Positions 41,659-50,909 of a stretch of DNA of 64,000 bases are shown here, piece by piece. The position numbers were made by a program, and so were the translations under genes. The stretch comes from Spirilliplanes yamanashiensis. GTDB lineage: Bacteria > Actinomycetota > Actinomycetes > Mycobacteriales > Micromonosporaceae. The stretch covers positions 1 to 64,000 of the forward strand of contig NZ_BOOY01000032.1 in the NCBI RefSeq assembly GCF_016863475.1. Reading direction: 5' to 3'. Below the pieces are notes generated by a model. It was not told the origin of the DNA. It worked only from the letters and a program-made list of their open reading frames with translations, and did not search any database. The stretch's first letter is position 1; each line of letters opens with the position of its first letter.

Positions 41659-42720
41659 TCAGGCGGCGAAGAGGCCGTCCCCCCACCAGCCGTCGTGGCC
41701 GGGTGGCGGCACGAAGAAGTATCCGCCGCCGACGGTCAGCACGTAACGGCCGAGGCGTTCGCCGGCCAGCCGGTGCTGGACCGCCTCGAAACCGTCCCGG
41801 ATGTCGCGCTGAAAGGCGATGAACAACATGCCCTCCTCGGTACGCCCGGCCCGGTCTGTTCCTCGGAAGGAGAATCCGCGCCGGAGCATCGGCGGCGGCG
41901 GTCCGGTGCGCGGGTTCGCCCGGCGCACGTGCGAGTCCAACGGGGTGCGGCGGCCGTGCGGGTCGGCTGCGAACAGCGGGTCCGCGTCCGCCGCCGTGCC
42001 GTCGAGCCACCGCCCGTCGCGGCGCCGCCCGATCATCTGTTCCTGCCGTTCGACCGGGTCCCTGTCCCACAGCGCCGTGGCGAACCGGATGATCCGCACC
42101 ACCTGGTAGCTGCCGCCCACCGCCCACAGGGGTTCGCCCTGACCGGAGCCGACCCGGGCGACGTCGGTCGTGGGCGGGTTGCTGTGCCCCTCGGTGAAGC
42201 CGAACAGGTTCGTCGCCACGGGCCGTCCCATGCCGGCGGGCCGGACATCGCTGAACCCCGCCATCCGCCACCGGACGGTCAGGTCGCCCACGGTCGCCCC
42301 TAACGCCTTTTCGGCGGCGTCGGCGTCCGGCGCCTCCACCTGGATCAGTAGGTCGCCGTGGGTGCGGGCCGGGTCCAGCACGTCGCCGGGGAACGACGGC
42401 ATGAGCGCGAGCAGCCGGGGCCGCCGGGCGGTAAGCCCTGCCCGCTCGAACACGCCTGCACCGAGCCCTACCATCGTGCGCACCTCGGCGGGCGCGGCCG
42501 CGGCCCGCTCGGCGAGGCCGCGCAGCGCGTCGGCGACGGCCTGCCGGCCGGTGACGCCGATGTCGAGCGCCGCGACGACGGCGTGCGGCGCAGGCGGCTC
42601 GGCCAGCAGGCCGGTCTGTTCGGGCCGGCGCCCGGCGGGCGACGCCGCGCAGCCGTTGGTCATCCATCCAGCTGCCGCGGCGACGCCACCGGCGACGACC
42701 GTGCGACGGCTCAGCTTCAT
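41659..42720 (-). CDS. Dyp-type peroxidase, Tat-exported
   Basis: The product has 353 residues. The Tat signal MKLSRRTVVAGGVAAAAGW is followed by a lipobox-like NGCAAS, so the haem enzyme is exported folded and may be lipid-anchored. The proximal haem His is H264 in SHVRRANPR, and the C-terminal GFSFRG and FIAFQRDIRDGFE segments are family-typical. The usual distal motif GFxDGT reads GFTEGHSN here, with Glu at 177 in place of the catalytic Asp. The peroxidase may therefore have altered activity. It lies inside the inserted island, divergent from the RHS toxin gene. Confidence 0.9.
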   Translation of the reverse strand: MKLSRRTVVAGGVAAAAGWMTNGCAASPAGRRPEQTGLLAEPPAPHAVVAALDIGVTGRQAVADALRGLAERAAAAPAEVRTMVGLGAGVFERAGLTARRPRLLALMPSFPGDVLDPARTHGDLLIQVEAPDADAAEKALGATVGDLTVRWRMAGFSDVRPAGMGRPVATNLFGFTEGHSNPPTTDVARVGSGQGEPLWAVGGSYQVVRIIRFATALWDRDPVERQEQMIGRRRDGRWLDGTAADADPLFAADPHGRRTPLDSHVRRANPRTGPPPPMLRRGFSFRGTDRAGRTEEGMLFIAFQRDIRDGFEAVQHRLAGERLGRYVLTVGGGYFFVPPPGHDGWWGDGLFAA

Positions 42721-42960
42721 GGGGTGCTCCGAGGTCGAACATTGGGCGAGGCGGATTCTGGTCACCCAGGACGGCCGCCGCAACGCGCCGCGGCGATCCC
42801 GCCCTTTCGCGCGGAGGTCCGGGCCGGTCTGCGACACCCCATGGGTCATCGAGAGCGGTGACTGCCTCCCGATGGTGCCGCTTCGGTCGATCTCCCTTCC
42901 AACGGGCCGGCACGGTCGCCACGATCGGCCTCGATCGTCAGGCCCGACCGAGGAGTCCCG

Positions 42961-45900
42961 TTGGCACGCGTACGTGGAATCTGGACCCTGCTGCCCGCCG
43001 TAGCGCTGCTGGCCGGGCTCGGTTGCGCGCCGCCTCCGGCGGCCGCCGCTCCCGCACCCGCACAGCGCCCCGCCGTGGCGGCGGTTGCGCCGGCGCAGGC
43101 CCCGGCACCGGCACCCACTCCTGCGGCCGTCGCGGCCCCCGCGCACTATGCGTATGACGCAGCCGGGCGGTTGGCCGCCGTGACCCACACCGGCGGCGAG
43201 ACCGCCCGCTACGAGTACGACCCGGCCGGGAACATCACCAAGGTCGAGCGGTACCCGTCGACGCGGCTCTCCCTCGTCAGCGTCGTGCCGATGTCCGCCC
43301 GGCGCGGTGAGACAGTCACCGTTCACGGCACGGGGTTCTCCACCGATCCGGCGGCGAACACCGTCAAGATCGGCGGAGCGCCGATGCCGGTGTCGAAGGC
43401 GACGGCGACGACCCTCACCCTCACCATCCCGGCGATGAGCGGCACCGGGCCGGTCACCGTCCAGGTCGGCGCCAGCACGGTCACCGGGCCGGTCTTCACC
43501 CTCACGCCGGGCGCCCCGAGCGTGACGCGGATCGAACCGGACAGCGGGCCGCCCGGCACGGAGGCGGTCGTCACCGGGCTCGGTTTCGACACGACGCCCA
43601 CCGACAACGTCGTCTCGATCAACGGCGTCCGGACCGAGGTCACAGCCGCGAGCGTGACGTCGCTGACCATCCGGATCCCGCGTACCACCAGCGGCCGGCT
43701 GCGCGTCGAGACTCCGAACGGCACTTTCTCCGGGCCGGACTTCTTCGTGCCCTCGGTGGGCGTCAATCCAGACCTCATCGAGAGCTGGGATCGCGTATAC
43801 CCGGGGTCGTCGCGTCCGGTCCGGATCGACGGCGCCGGGCACGCCTCCGTCGTCCTGTTCAGCGCTCCCGATTCCGGCATGGCCAGCGTCGGCCTGACCG
43901 GCCTCACATTCGCCGCCGGCGTTGAGGTCTCGCTCTTCGACCCGGACGGCGTGCCGGTACCCGGCGCCGGCCGCACCGAGTACGGGCAGCGCAACATTCA
44001 GATCGACATGACCGGACTACGGCCGGGACCGACGTACCAGCTGCTCGTCATGCCGCGCGAGAATCGCACCGGCGCCCTCACCGCGCACCTCTCGGAGCCG
44101 GTCACCGGGGTCGTGACCACGACGGGGGCCGCCGTGCCGGCGAGCCTGGCGGTGCCGGGCCAGGACCTGCGGCTGGCCTTCGACGGCACGGCCGGGCAGG
44201 CGCTGAGTCTCGGCCTCACCGGGAGCACCCTCACCGAGGGGTGGAACGCGACCGTTCTGCGGCCAGACGGCACCAAGCTGATCGACTCGAGGCTGGGCAT
44301 TCAGGCCGACGACAGCATCGACCTCGGGACGCTGGCGGCCACCGGCCGGTACACGCTGGTGCTCGATCCCCGGTACGCCGGGATGGGCGCGGTCACCACG
44401 ACGCTGTCGGCACGGGTGGACGCCGGCGTCGCCACGATCACCGGCACCGCCGTCAACCTCGTCGTCACGCGAGCGGGCCAGGACGCCGTGTTCTCGTTCA
44501 CCGGCGCCTCGGGCGCCCGGCTGAACCTCGGCGTCACCGACAACCAGTTCGACCGTAACGTCGAGTTCCACCTGTTCGATCCGGCCGATCCGGAACGCCG
44601 GACCATCTACAGCTCGACCACGCTGGCCCGGTCGGCGGACAGCATCCGGCTGCCAGCGCTGTCGGCGACCGGCACGTACGCCGTGCGCATCAACCCGCAG
44701 CGGGCGGGCACGGGGCAGCTCAAGGTGACCCTGTCGGCGCCGATCGACGGCGGCGCCCTCACCACCACCGGTAAGGCCGCAGCCGCCACGATCGGCCGCC
44801 CCGGCCAGGACATCGCCTTCACGTTCGACGCCGCGCAGGGTGATGCGCTGAGCATCGGTGTCACCGGCAACACGTTCTCGACGAACACCCGCGTCGTCGT
44901 GCTCGGCCCGACCGGAGCCAGCGTGCACACCGCCGGCGTGCTGGCCACGTCCTACGGCAACATCGACCTTCCGGCCCTGACCGCGGCCGGTCGGCACACC
45001 GTGCTGTTCAGGTCCGACAGGGCGGCCACGGGCACCGCCCAGCTGATCTTGTCGGCCCGGCTCGACGCCGGTGAGCTGAGCGTGGGCGGCGCCGTGCGCA
45101 CCGTCGCGGTGACTCGGCGCGGGCAGAACGCCCGGCTCACGTTCAACCGGCCGGGGACCGCGCAGTTCACCCTCGGCGTGGTCAGCAACGGTCTCACCGA
45201 CTACACGCAGGCGCGCCTCATCGAACCGGACGGCGTCGAGCGCCACCTCCCCTCGGTCCGCGACACCGACGTCGCCATGCCGGACCTCACCAAGACCGGT
45301 ACCCACCAGCTGATCCTCGACCCGCACGACGGCGTGACCGGCGAGCTGCGCTTGCGCCTGCTCGCCCGGCAGCCGACGGGCCGCGCCGCCGCTCCCGTCA
45401 GCACGCCGGCCGCCAGGCCCGCCAGCCGGCGGGCGCCACAAACCCCGGCCCCGCCCCCGGCCGGCGACGACCTGACCTGGACTCCCGATCGCGACAACCT
45501 GCTCGGCAAGGACTGGTCGACCCGCCGTCCCGCCGTCGCCGCGCCCAGGCCGCTGCGCGCGAAGAAGGGCACCACCGCGCTGTCCGGGCACACGTACACG
45601 ATCGATGGCATGCCGCTGGCCGGCGTGACCGTCACCGCCGGCGGCGCGAAGGCGACGACGGACCGCACCGGACGGTTCCTGCTCACCGGCCTGCCTGCAG
45701 GCGCCACCACGTTCACCGTCGACGGCACCGCCGCCGGTCCGGCGAGCCGCACGTTCGGTGTCTACACCGTCCGCGCGGACGTGCGCCGCGGCCGCACCAC
45801 TGTGCTGCCGTACACGATCTGGATGCAGGCGCTCGACACGCAGCACACGGTGAAACTGGCCTCGCCGACCACCGCCGAGACGGTCCTGACCACGCCGAAG

Positions 45901-48900
45901 ATTCCCGGCCTGGAGATCCGCATCCCGGCCGGCTCGGTGGTCCGCGACGCGGCCGGCAACGTCGTCACCGAGCTGGGCATCACGCCGATCCCGGTCGACC
46001 GCGCGCCGTTCCCCATTCCGCCCGGCTCGGCGGTGCCCGTCTATTTCACCGTGCAGCCGGGCGGGACCTTCGTCTTCCCCGACGGCGCCCAGGTCATCTA
46101 CCCGAACCAGCACGGGCTGCGGCCCGGCGCGGTCGTCGACTTCGAGTCGTACGACCCGGAGGGCACGGGGTGGCACGTCTACGGCACCGGCACGGTGAGC
46201 AAGGACGGCCGGCAGATCGTGCCAGACGGCGCGTCGAGGATCTGGTCGTTCCAGATGTTCAGCGCGTTCAAGGACGTCAATCTCGGCGGCTGGGATCTGG
46301 GCATCTTCGACGACCTGGCCGAATGGCTGTCGGGTGACCCCGTTGATCTGTCCACCGGCATGATGGTCGACTCGCACACCGACCTGACCGTGCCCGATGT
46401 CACGCCCCTGGCGGTCACCCGCAACTATTTCCAGGGCGACACGCGGCCGCGGGAGTTCGGCGTCGGCCAGTCCAGCCAGTACCACATCTTCCTGCGCAGC
46501 GCGACGAACAACGCGGCCAGCGTCGACCTGTACCTTCCCGGCGGCAAAAAGGTCCACTTCGCCCGGACGACGCCCGGCACAGCTTGGGCGGGTGTTGCCT
46601 TCGCCGCGGACGCGGTGGCCGGGGAGTGGCGCGGCGCTGTCCTGCAATGCCTGTCCGACACCTGCTTCGGCGGTCCCGGCTGGAAGCTGACCCGCCGCGA
46701 CGGCACGAAGCTGTTCTTCCCGTGGGGCCCGAACGCGGTGTCGGCCATCGAGGACCGGCACGGCAACCGGACCACCATCACCCGCGGCCCGAACCTCAAC
46801 GTCGCCGACGTCCGCTCATCGAACGGCAAGTGGCTGTCCTTCACCCACGACGAGGCGGGCCGGATCACAACGGCGCGGGACTCGGGTGGCCGGGTCGTCA
46901 CGTACGGCTACGACGCCACCGGCCGCCTCGCGTCGGTGGCCGGACCGGGGACCCGCTCGCTCAGCTACACCTACGACGCCGCCGGGCGGCTGCGGAGCGC
47001 CACGGACGCACGGGGCGTCACCTACCTGACGAACGAGTTCGACGACGGCGGCCGGGTCCGCAAGCAGATCCTCACCGACGGTCAGGTCTACGAGTTCCGC
47101 TACACCATCGGTGCGAACGGCCGGATCACGGCGACCGAGGTGACTCAGCCAAACACGGCGGTGCGCCGGGTGACGTTCAACGCGGTCGGTGCGGTGCTCA
47201 CCGACACGCAGGCGTACGGCTCCCCGCTGGCGCAGACTACGACGTACGAGCGCAACGGGCAGAACGTCGTCACCGCGGTCACCGACCACGGCGGGCGCAG
47301 GACGACCTACACCTACGACGACGACGGCAACCTTCGTCAAGCGACGGCGCTGGCCGGCACCGCCGACGCCGCCCGTAGCGGCGTGTACGGCTACGGCGGC
47401 CCGTTTGGCCAGCCGCTGACCTACACCGACCAGAGTGACAAGGTCACCACGTTCGCGTACGAGGCCGACGGCGACCTGAAGTCCGTGGAGGACCCGCTGG
47501 GGCGCGTCACCCGGTACGCCTGGACCGGCCAGGGGCAACTCAAGACCGTCACCGACCCGGCCGGCCGTACCACGACGCTGCACTACCGTGACGGCGACCT
47601 GACCTCGGTCACCGACCACGCGGGACGCGCGACCCGCCAGTTCGTCGACGCGCTCGGTCGGCCGTCGCGGGTCGTCGATCCGGCGGGCAGCGTCACCCGG
47701 GTGGTCTACGACGCGCTCAACCAGGTCCGCCAGGTCGTCGACCCGCTGGGCAACGTCACGAAGCTCGACTACGACGCCAACGGCAACCTGGAGCGTCTCA
47801 CCGACCCACGCAACAAGATCAACTCGTGGACGTACGACCACTCCGACCGACTGAGGACCTGGACCGACCCGCTCAACGCCGTCGTCCGGCGCGATTACGG
47901 ACCACAGTGGAGCACCGCCACCTCGCGCACCGCCAAGACCACCCGCGTCGAGCACGACCTGCTCGACCGGGTGCGGCTGGTGTCGTCCGGCGTCGTCGGC
48001 AACACGGCCGAGTCCACGATCACCCCGACGTACGACGATCTCGGTCGGCTGAAAACCCTTTCGGACACCGCGGCCGCCGGCGTCACCACGTTCGACTACG
48101 ACAAGCTCGACCGGATCGAGCGGATCACCAAGCCTGAGGGTGTCACCAGCTACACATACCGGCCCACCGGCGAGGTTCGTACGGCCACCGCAGGCGGACA
48201 AGGCGCGGTGGAGTACCGGTACGACGCCGCCGGCGCGCGGGAGGCTGTGGTCCGCGGCGCGGTGCAGACCACCCTGGGGTACGACGCCGGCGGCGACCTG
48301 ACGACAGTGACGCTGCCGGGCGGCTGGACCGAGACCGTCGCCCGGGACACGATCGGTCGCGTCACCGGCCTCACGTACAAGCACAACGGCGCGACCAAGG
48401 GCGCTCTCACCTACGGTTACGACGCCGCCGGGCGGATCGCCTCGACCACCGGCTCCCTGGCAAAGGTCGCCCTGCCGGCCGCGCGCACCGCCACCTACGA
48501 CGACGGGAACCGGCTACGCACCGTCGGCCCCGCGACCATCGCCTTCGACGCGGACGGCAACCTGCGCACCGACGGTGCCCGCACGTACACCTGGAACGCC
48601 CGCGGCCAGCTCACCGCCATCACCGGCGGCGGCACGGCTGGCTTCACATACGGACCCGCCGGTGAACGGACCGGCCGGACGGTCGCCGGCGCCGCCACCA
48701 CGTTCCTCACCGAACGCGGCCAGCCCGCCGTCGAGCAGCGTGGCGCCGCGGCGACGTCGCTGCTCGCGGGCGGGACAGACCGGTGGTTCCACCGCTCCGA
48801 GGACGGCGGCCGCGCGTACTTGACCGACCTGGCCGGGTCGACGATCGCGCTCGGCGACGCGGCCGGGGCGCTGAGGACCCAGTACTCCTACGACCCGTTC

Positions 48901-50070
48901 GGGGCGGCGGCCACCACCGGCGACGCAAGCACCAACGCCTTCACCTACACCGGGCGGGAGGACGACGGCACCGGCCTGATGTACTACCGGGCCCGGTACT
49001 ACAGTCCGGCGCTGCAGCGGTTCGTCTCCGAGGACCCGATCGGGTTCGCGGGCGGCGGCAACCTGTACGCGTACGCCGCCAACTCGCCCACCAACTACAC
49101 CGACCCGTCGGGCAACAACCCGCTGCTCGTCGGCTGCCTGCTCGGTGGCCTGACCGACGGCGCGATGGAGTGGGCGGGCCAACGGCTGTCCGGCCGCAAG
49201 GTCGACTGGGGATGGGGCGGCGTCGGCGGGGCGGCAGCGCTGGGCTGCGCCGCGGGCGCGGCGGGCGCATGGTTCGACGCGTTCCTCGACGGGGCGAAGG
49301 CAACCAAAGGCCTTGGTTCGTGCGCGGTGAACAGCTTCACCGGCGACACACTCGTCGTGATGGCCGACGGCACGCGCCGGCCGATCGCCGACGTCAAGGC
49401 GGGCGACCGTGTGCTCGCCACCCCGGACGACGACGTGCGCGGCGGGCGCTCGGAGGCCCGCACCGTGCAGACCGTCATCGTCGGCGACGGCGAGAAAAAC
49501 CTCGTGCACGTCTCCACCGACGGGGGCGGCACGCTGACGGCCACGGACGGCCATCCGTTCTGGGTGCAGGACCTGGCCCGCTGGGTGACGGCTGCCGAGC
49601 TGCGGAACGGGCAGTGGCTGCGCACGTCGGCCGGCACGTTCGTCCAGGTCACCGCGATCGAGCGGGAAACCCGCAACGAGCGGGTGCACAACCTGACCGT
49701 CGAGGACTTCCACACCTACTACGTGGTCGCGGGCGCCGCGGACGTCCTGGTGCACAACTGCGGCCCGACGAAGATTCGCAACGGGCACCTGGCGGGCGGC
49801 CACCACGACCGGACCAAGGTGCCGTTCGACCAGAGCGGTTTTCCCGACTTCTCCGGCTGGCGACACCCCGACGTGCAGAACGACGTGTTCATCACGCCCA
49901 CCTACAACCGCGCCCGCGACGCGGCCGCCGCGAACAAGCAGATGGGCTGGGACAAGACCCCGGCCGGCTACAAGTGGCACCATCACCAGGAGAAGGGCCG
50001 CATGCAGCTCATCGAGGAATGGGTGCACGACAAGACCGGCCACACCGGCGGCTTCAGCCTGTGGGACTGA
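42961..50070 (+). CDS. Giant RHS-repeat polymorphic toxin with HINT and C-terminal WHH nuclease
   Basis: The product has 2369 residues from a TTG preceded by GAGGAG. Order: signal peptide ending near residue 30; one isolated YD repeat pair (about 60-100); two IPT/TIG domains (about 102-183 and 187-263); five tandem beta-sandwich units of about 105 residues (about 265-807); a carboxypeptidase-regulatory-like domain (about 874-925); DUF6531 start (DPVDLSTGMMVDSHTDLTV, about 1124); YD repeats (about 1290-2010); RHS core end (MYYRARYYSPALQRFVSEDP, GGGNLYAYAANSP); HINT autoprotease (about 2121-2267, CAVNSFTGDTLV to VLVHNC); then a toxin of about 100 residues with WHHHQEKGRMQL (2339-2350) and HTGG. 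The last matches the WHH subgroup of the HNH/EndoVII nucleases. The RHS shell probably encapsulates the nuclease until release into a target cell. Confidence 0.92.
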   Translation: MARVRGIWTLLPAVALLAGLGCAPPPAAAAPAPAQRPAVAAVAPAQAPAPAPTPAAVAAPAHYAYDAAGRLAAVTHTGGETARYEYDPAGNITKVERYPSTRLSLVSVVPMSARRGETVTVHGTGFSTDPAANTVKIGGAPMPVSKATATTLTLTIPAMSGTGPVTVQVGASTVTGPVFTLTPGAPSVTRIEPDSGPPGTEAVVTGLGFDTTPTDNVVSINGVRTEVTAASVTSLTIRIPRTTSGRLRVETPNGTFSGPDFFVPSVGVNPDLIESWDRVYPGSSRPVRIDGAGHASVVLFSAPDSGMASVGLTGLTFAAGVEVSLFDPDGVPVPGAGRTEYGQRNIQIDMTGLRPGPTYQLLVMPRENRTGALTAHLSEPVTGVVTTTGAAVPASLAVPGQDLRLAFDGTAGQALSLGLTGSTLTEGWNATVLRPDGTKLIDSRLGIQADDSIDLGTLAATGRYTLVLDPRYAGMGAVTTTLSARVDAGVATITGTAVNLVVTRAGQDAVFSFTGASGARLNLGVTDNQFDRNVEFHLFDPADPERRTIYSSTTLARSADSIRLPALSATGTYAVRINPQRAGTGQLKVTLSAPIDGGALTTTGKAAAATIGRPGQDIAFTFDAAQGDALSIGVTGNTFSTNTRVVVLGPTGASVHTAGVLATSYGNIDLPALTAAGRHTVLFRSDRAATGTAQLILSARLDAGELSVGGAVRTVAVTRRGQNARLTFNRPGTAQFTLGVVSNGLTDYTQARLIEPDGVERHLPSVRDTDVAMPDLTKTGTHQLILDPHDGVTGELRLRLLARQPTGRAAAPVSTPAARPASRRAPQTPAPPPAGDDLTWTPDRDNLLGKDWSTRRPAVAAPRPLRAKKGTTALSGHTYTIDGMPLAGVTVTAGGAKATTDRTGRFLLTGLPAGATTFTVDGTAAGPASRTFGVYTVRADVRRGRTTVLPYTIWMQALDTQHTVKLASPTTAETVLTTPKIPGLEIRIPAGSVVRDAAGNVVTELGITPIPVDRAPFPIPPGSAVPVYFTVQPGGTFVFPDGAQVIYPNQHGLRPGAVVDFESYDPEGTGWHVYGTGTVSKDGRQIVPDGASRIWSFQMFSAFKDVNLGGWDLGIFDDLAEWLSGDPVDLSTGMMVDSHTDLTVPDVTPLAVTRNYFQGDTRPREFGVGQSSQYHIFLRSATNNAASVDLYLPGGKKVHFARTTPGTAWAGVAFAADAVAGEWRGAVLQCLSDTCFGGPGWKLTRRDGTKLFFPWGPNAVSAIEDRHGNRTTITRGPNLNVADVRSSNGKWLSFTHDEAGRITTARDSGGRVVTYGYDATGRLASVAGPGTRSLSYTYDAAGRLRSATDARGVTYLTNEFDDGGRVRKQILTDGQVYEFRYTIGANGRITATEVTQPNTAVRRVTFNAVGAVLTDTQAYGSPLAQTTTYERNGQNVVTAVTDHGGRRTTYTYDDDGNLRQATALAGTADAARSGVYGYGGPFGQPLTYTDQSDKVTTFAYEADGDLKSVEDPLGRVTRYAWTGQGQLKTVTDPAGRTTTLHYRDGDLTSVTDHAGRATRQFVDALGRPSRVVDPAGSVTRVVYDALNQVRQVVDPLGNVTKLDYDANGNLERLTDPRNKINSWTYDHSDRLRTWTDPLNAVVRRDYGPQWSTATSRTAKTTRVEHDLLDRVRLVSSGVVGNTAESTITPTYDDLGRLKTLSDTAAAGVTTFDYDKLDRIERITKPEGVTSYTYRPTGEVRTATAGGQGAVEYRYDAAGAREAVVRGAVQTTLGYDAGGDLTTVTLPGGWTETVARDTIGRVTGLTYKHNGATKGALTYGYDAAGRIASTTGSLAKVALPAARTATYDDGNRLRTVGPATIAFDADGNLRTDGARTYTWNARGQLTAITGGGTAGFTYGPAGERTGRTVAGAATTFLTERGQPAVEQRGAAATSLLAGGTDRWFHRSEDGGRAYLTDLAGSTIALGDAAGALRTQYSYDPFGAAATTGDASTNAFTYTGREDDGTGLMYYRARYYSPALQRFVSEDPIGFAGGGNLYAYAANSPTNYTDPSGNNPLLVGCLLGGLTDGAMEWAGQRLSGRKVDWGWGGVGGAAALGCAAGAAGAWFDAFLDGAKATKGLGSCAVNSFTGDTLVVMADGTRRPIADVKAGDRVLATPDDDVRGGRSEARTVQTVIVGDGEKNLVHVSTDGGGTLTATDGHPFWVQDLARWVTAAELRNGQWLRTSAGTFVQVTAIERETRNERVHNLTVEDFHTYYVVAGAADVLVHNCGPTKIRNGHLAGGHHDRTKVPFDQSGFPDFSGWRHPDVQNDVFITPTYNRARDAAAANKQMGWDKTPAGYKWHHHQEKGRMQLIEEWVHDKTGHTGGFSLWD

Positions 50071-50087
50071 ACGGAGGGCCACCCCGC

Positions 50088-50546
50088 GTGTTCGCCGACG
50101 AGGACGACCCGTACACCGGCCCGCCACTGGACGACGACGCGGTGCGGCGGGCCGAGCAGCTCCTCGGCGTCCGGCTGCCAGGGTCGTACGTGGCCGCCCT
50201 GCGCATCAGGAATGGGGGTCGGCTGGCCCGCCGCTGCTACCCGACCCCGTTCCCGACGTCGTGGGCGCCGGACCATTTTGAGGTGCTGCGGCTGCGCGGC
50301 ATCGGCGGCGCCGAGGGAATCGAGACCGAATCGCCGTACTTGATCGGCGAGTGGGACTACCCGGACATCGGCGTGGTCATCTGCGACACGCCGTCGGGTG
50401 GCCACGACACCGTGATGCTCGACTACACCGGCTGCGGACCGCTGGACGAGCCGGCTGTGGCCTACATCGACGAGGACCGCGTGCCGCGCAGGGTCGCCGC
50501 CTCGTTCGGCGAGTTCCTCGCCCGGCTGCAACCGGCCGAGGGGTAG
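50088..50546 (+). CDS. SUKH (SMI1/KNR4)-type immunity protein for the RHS toxin
   Basis: The product has 152 residues from a GTG with ACGGAGGG above, 17 bases after the toxin stop. The SUKH signature is DDDAVRRAEQLLGVRLPGSYVAALRIRNGG, followed by the strand IGVVICDTPSGGHDTVMLDYTGCG, and the closing VAASFGEFLARL helix. SUKH proteins are the commonest immunity partners of HNH/WHH-type toxins and bind the nuclease directly. The position and orientation fit a cognate pair. Confidence 0.85.
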   Translation: MFADEDDPYTGPPLDDDAVRRAEQLLGVRLPGSYVAALRIRNGGRLARRCYPTPFPTSWAPDHFEVLRLRGIGGAEGIETESPYLIGEWDYPDIGVVICDTPSGGHDTVMLDYTGCGPLDEPAVAYIDEDRVPRRVAASFGEFLARLQPAEG

Positions 50547-50650
50547 CGGCTCACCGCAGCCCCCGCTTCTCGCCCTGCACTCCTGTCAGCCTTGCTCGCT
50601 TGCCATGGCGATCGCGTTGTCCACCGCGATGTGCGGCTGGGCGCCCTGGC

Positions 50651-50810
50651 CCAGCCTCCCGGCGGTGTCGGTGGCGTGCCGCTCGTCGCGGTACCAGGCG
50701 ATGCCGACGTCGCAGCCGGCCCGGGCGAGGGCGGCGGCGATCGCCCGGCCGATGCCGGACTCGGCGCCCGTGACGACGGCCACGCGGCGGTGGGGGTCCT
50801 GAGGAGTCAT
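50651..50810 (-). pseudogene. 5' part of the split short-chain dehydrogenase gene
   Basis: From the ATG at 50810 this encodes MTPQDPHRRVAVVTGAESGI and GRAIAAALARAGCDVGIAWY, the NAD(P)-binding Rossmann half of an SDR, up to the CTG codon at the CCAG border. Beyond the border the frame continues for 21 unrelated residues to a TGA at 50586. The remaining SDR sequence is at 40977-41543. Confidence 0.85.
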
Positions 50811-50909
50811 GGCGTGCGCCGTACCCCGTGCGGGACGTCTCAGTCCGGCGCGCATGGCGCGGCCCGCGCGGGGGCAGAAGAGGTGGACTTCAACGCCCGG
50901 AGGCCCCGC

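Larger units (their letters stand above)
41544..50650. mobile_element. About 9.1 kb inserted island: Dyp peroxidase, RHS toxin, SUKH immunity
   Basis: The island separates the two halves of one SDR gene. CCAG is present at both borders (41540-41543 and 50651-50654). Joining the halves across one CCAG restores a single 241-codon frame (DTAGRL then ARAEVHHADL). The inserted length including one CCAG is 9111 bases. No transposase, integrase or clear terminal inverted repeat is seen, so the mode of entry is unknown. The cargo is a peroxidase gene on the minus strand and a toxin-immunity pair on the plus strand, diverging from a 240-base region. Confidence 0.75.

Noticed and set aside
44017-46761. 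914-codon frame antisense to the RHS toxin
   Set aside because: It has biased composition and no motifs, and it faces an obvious domain-rich protein on the plus strand.
41544-50650. Classical transposon or integrative element
   Set aside because: No transposase, integrase, tRNA att site or clear terminal inverted repeat could be found at the borders; only the CCAG is shared.
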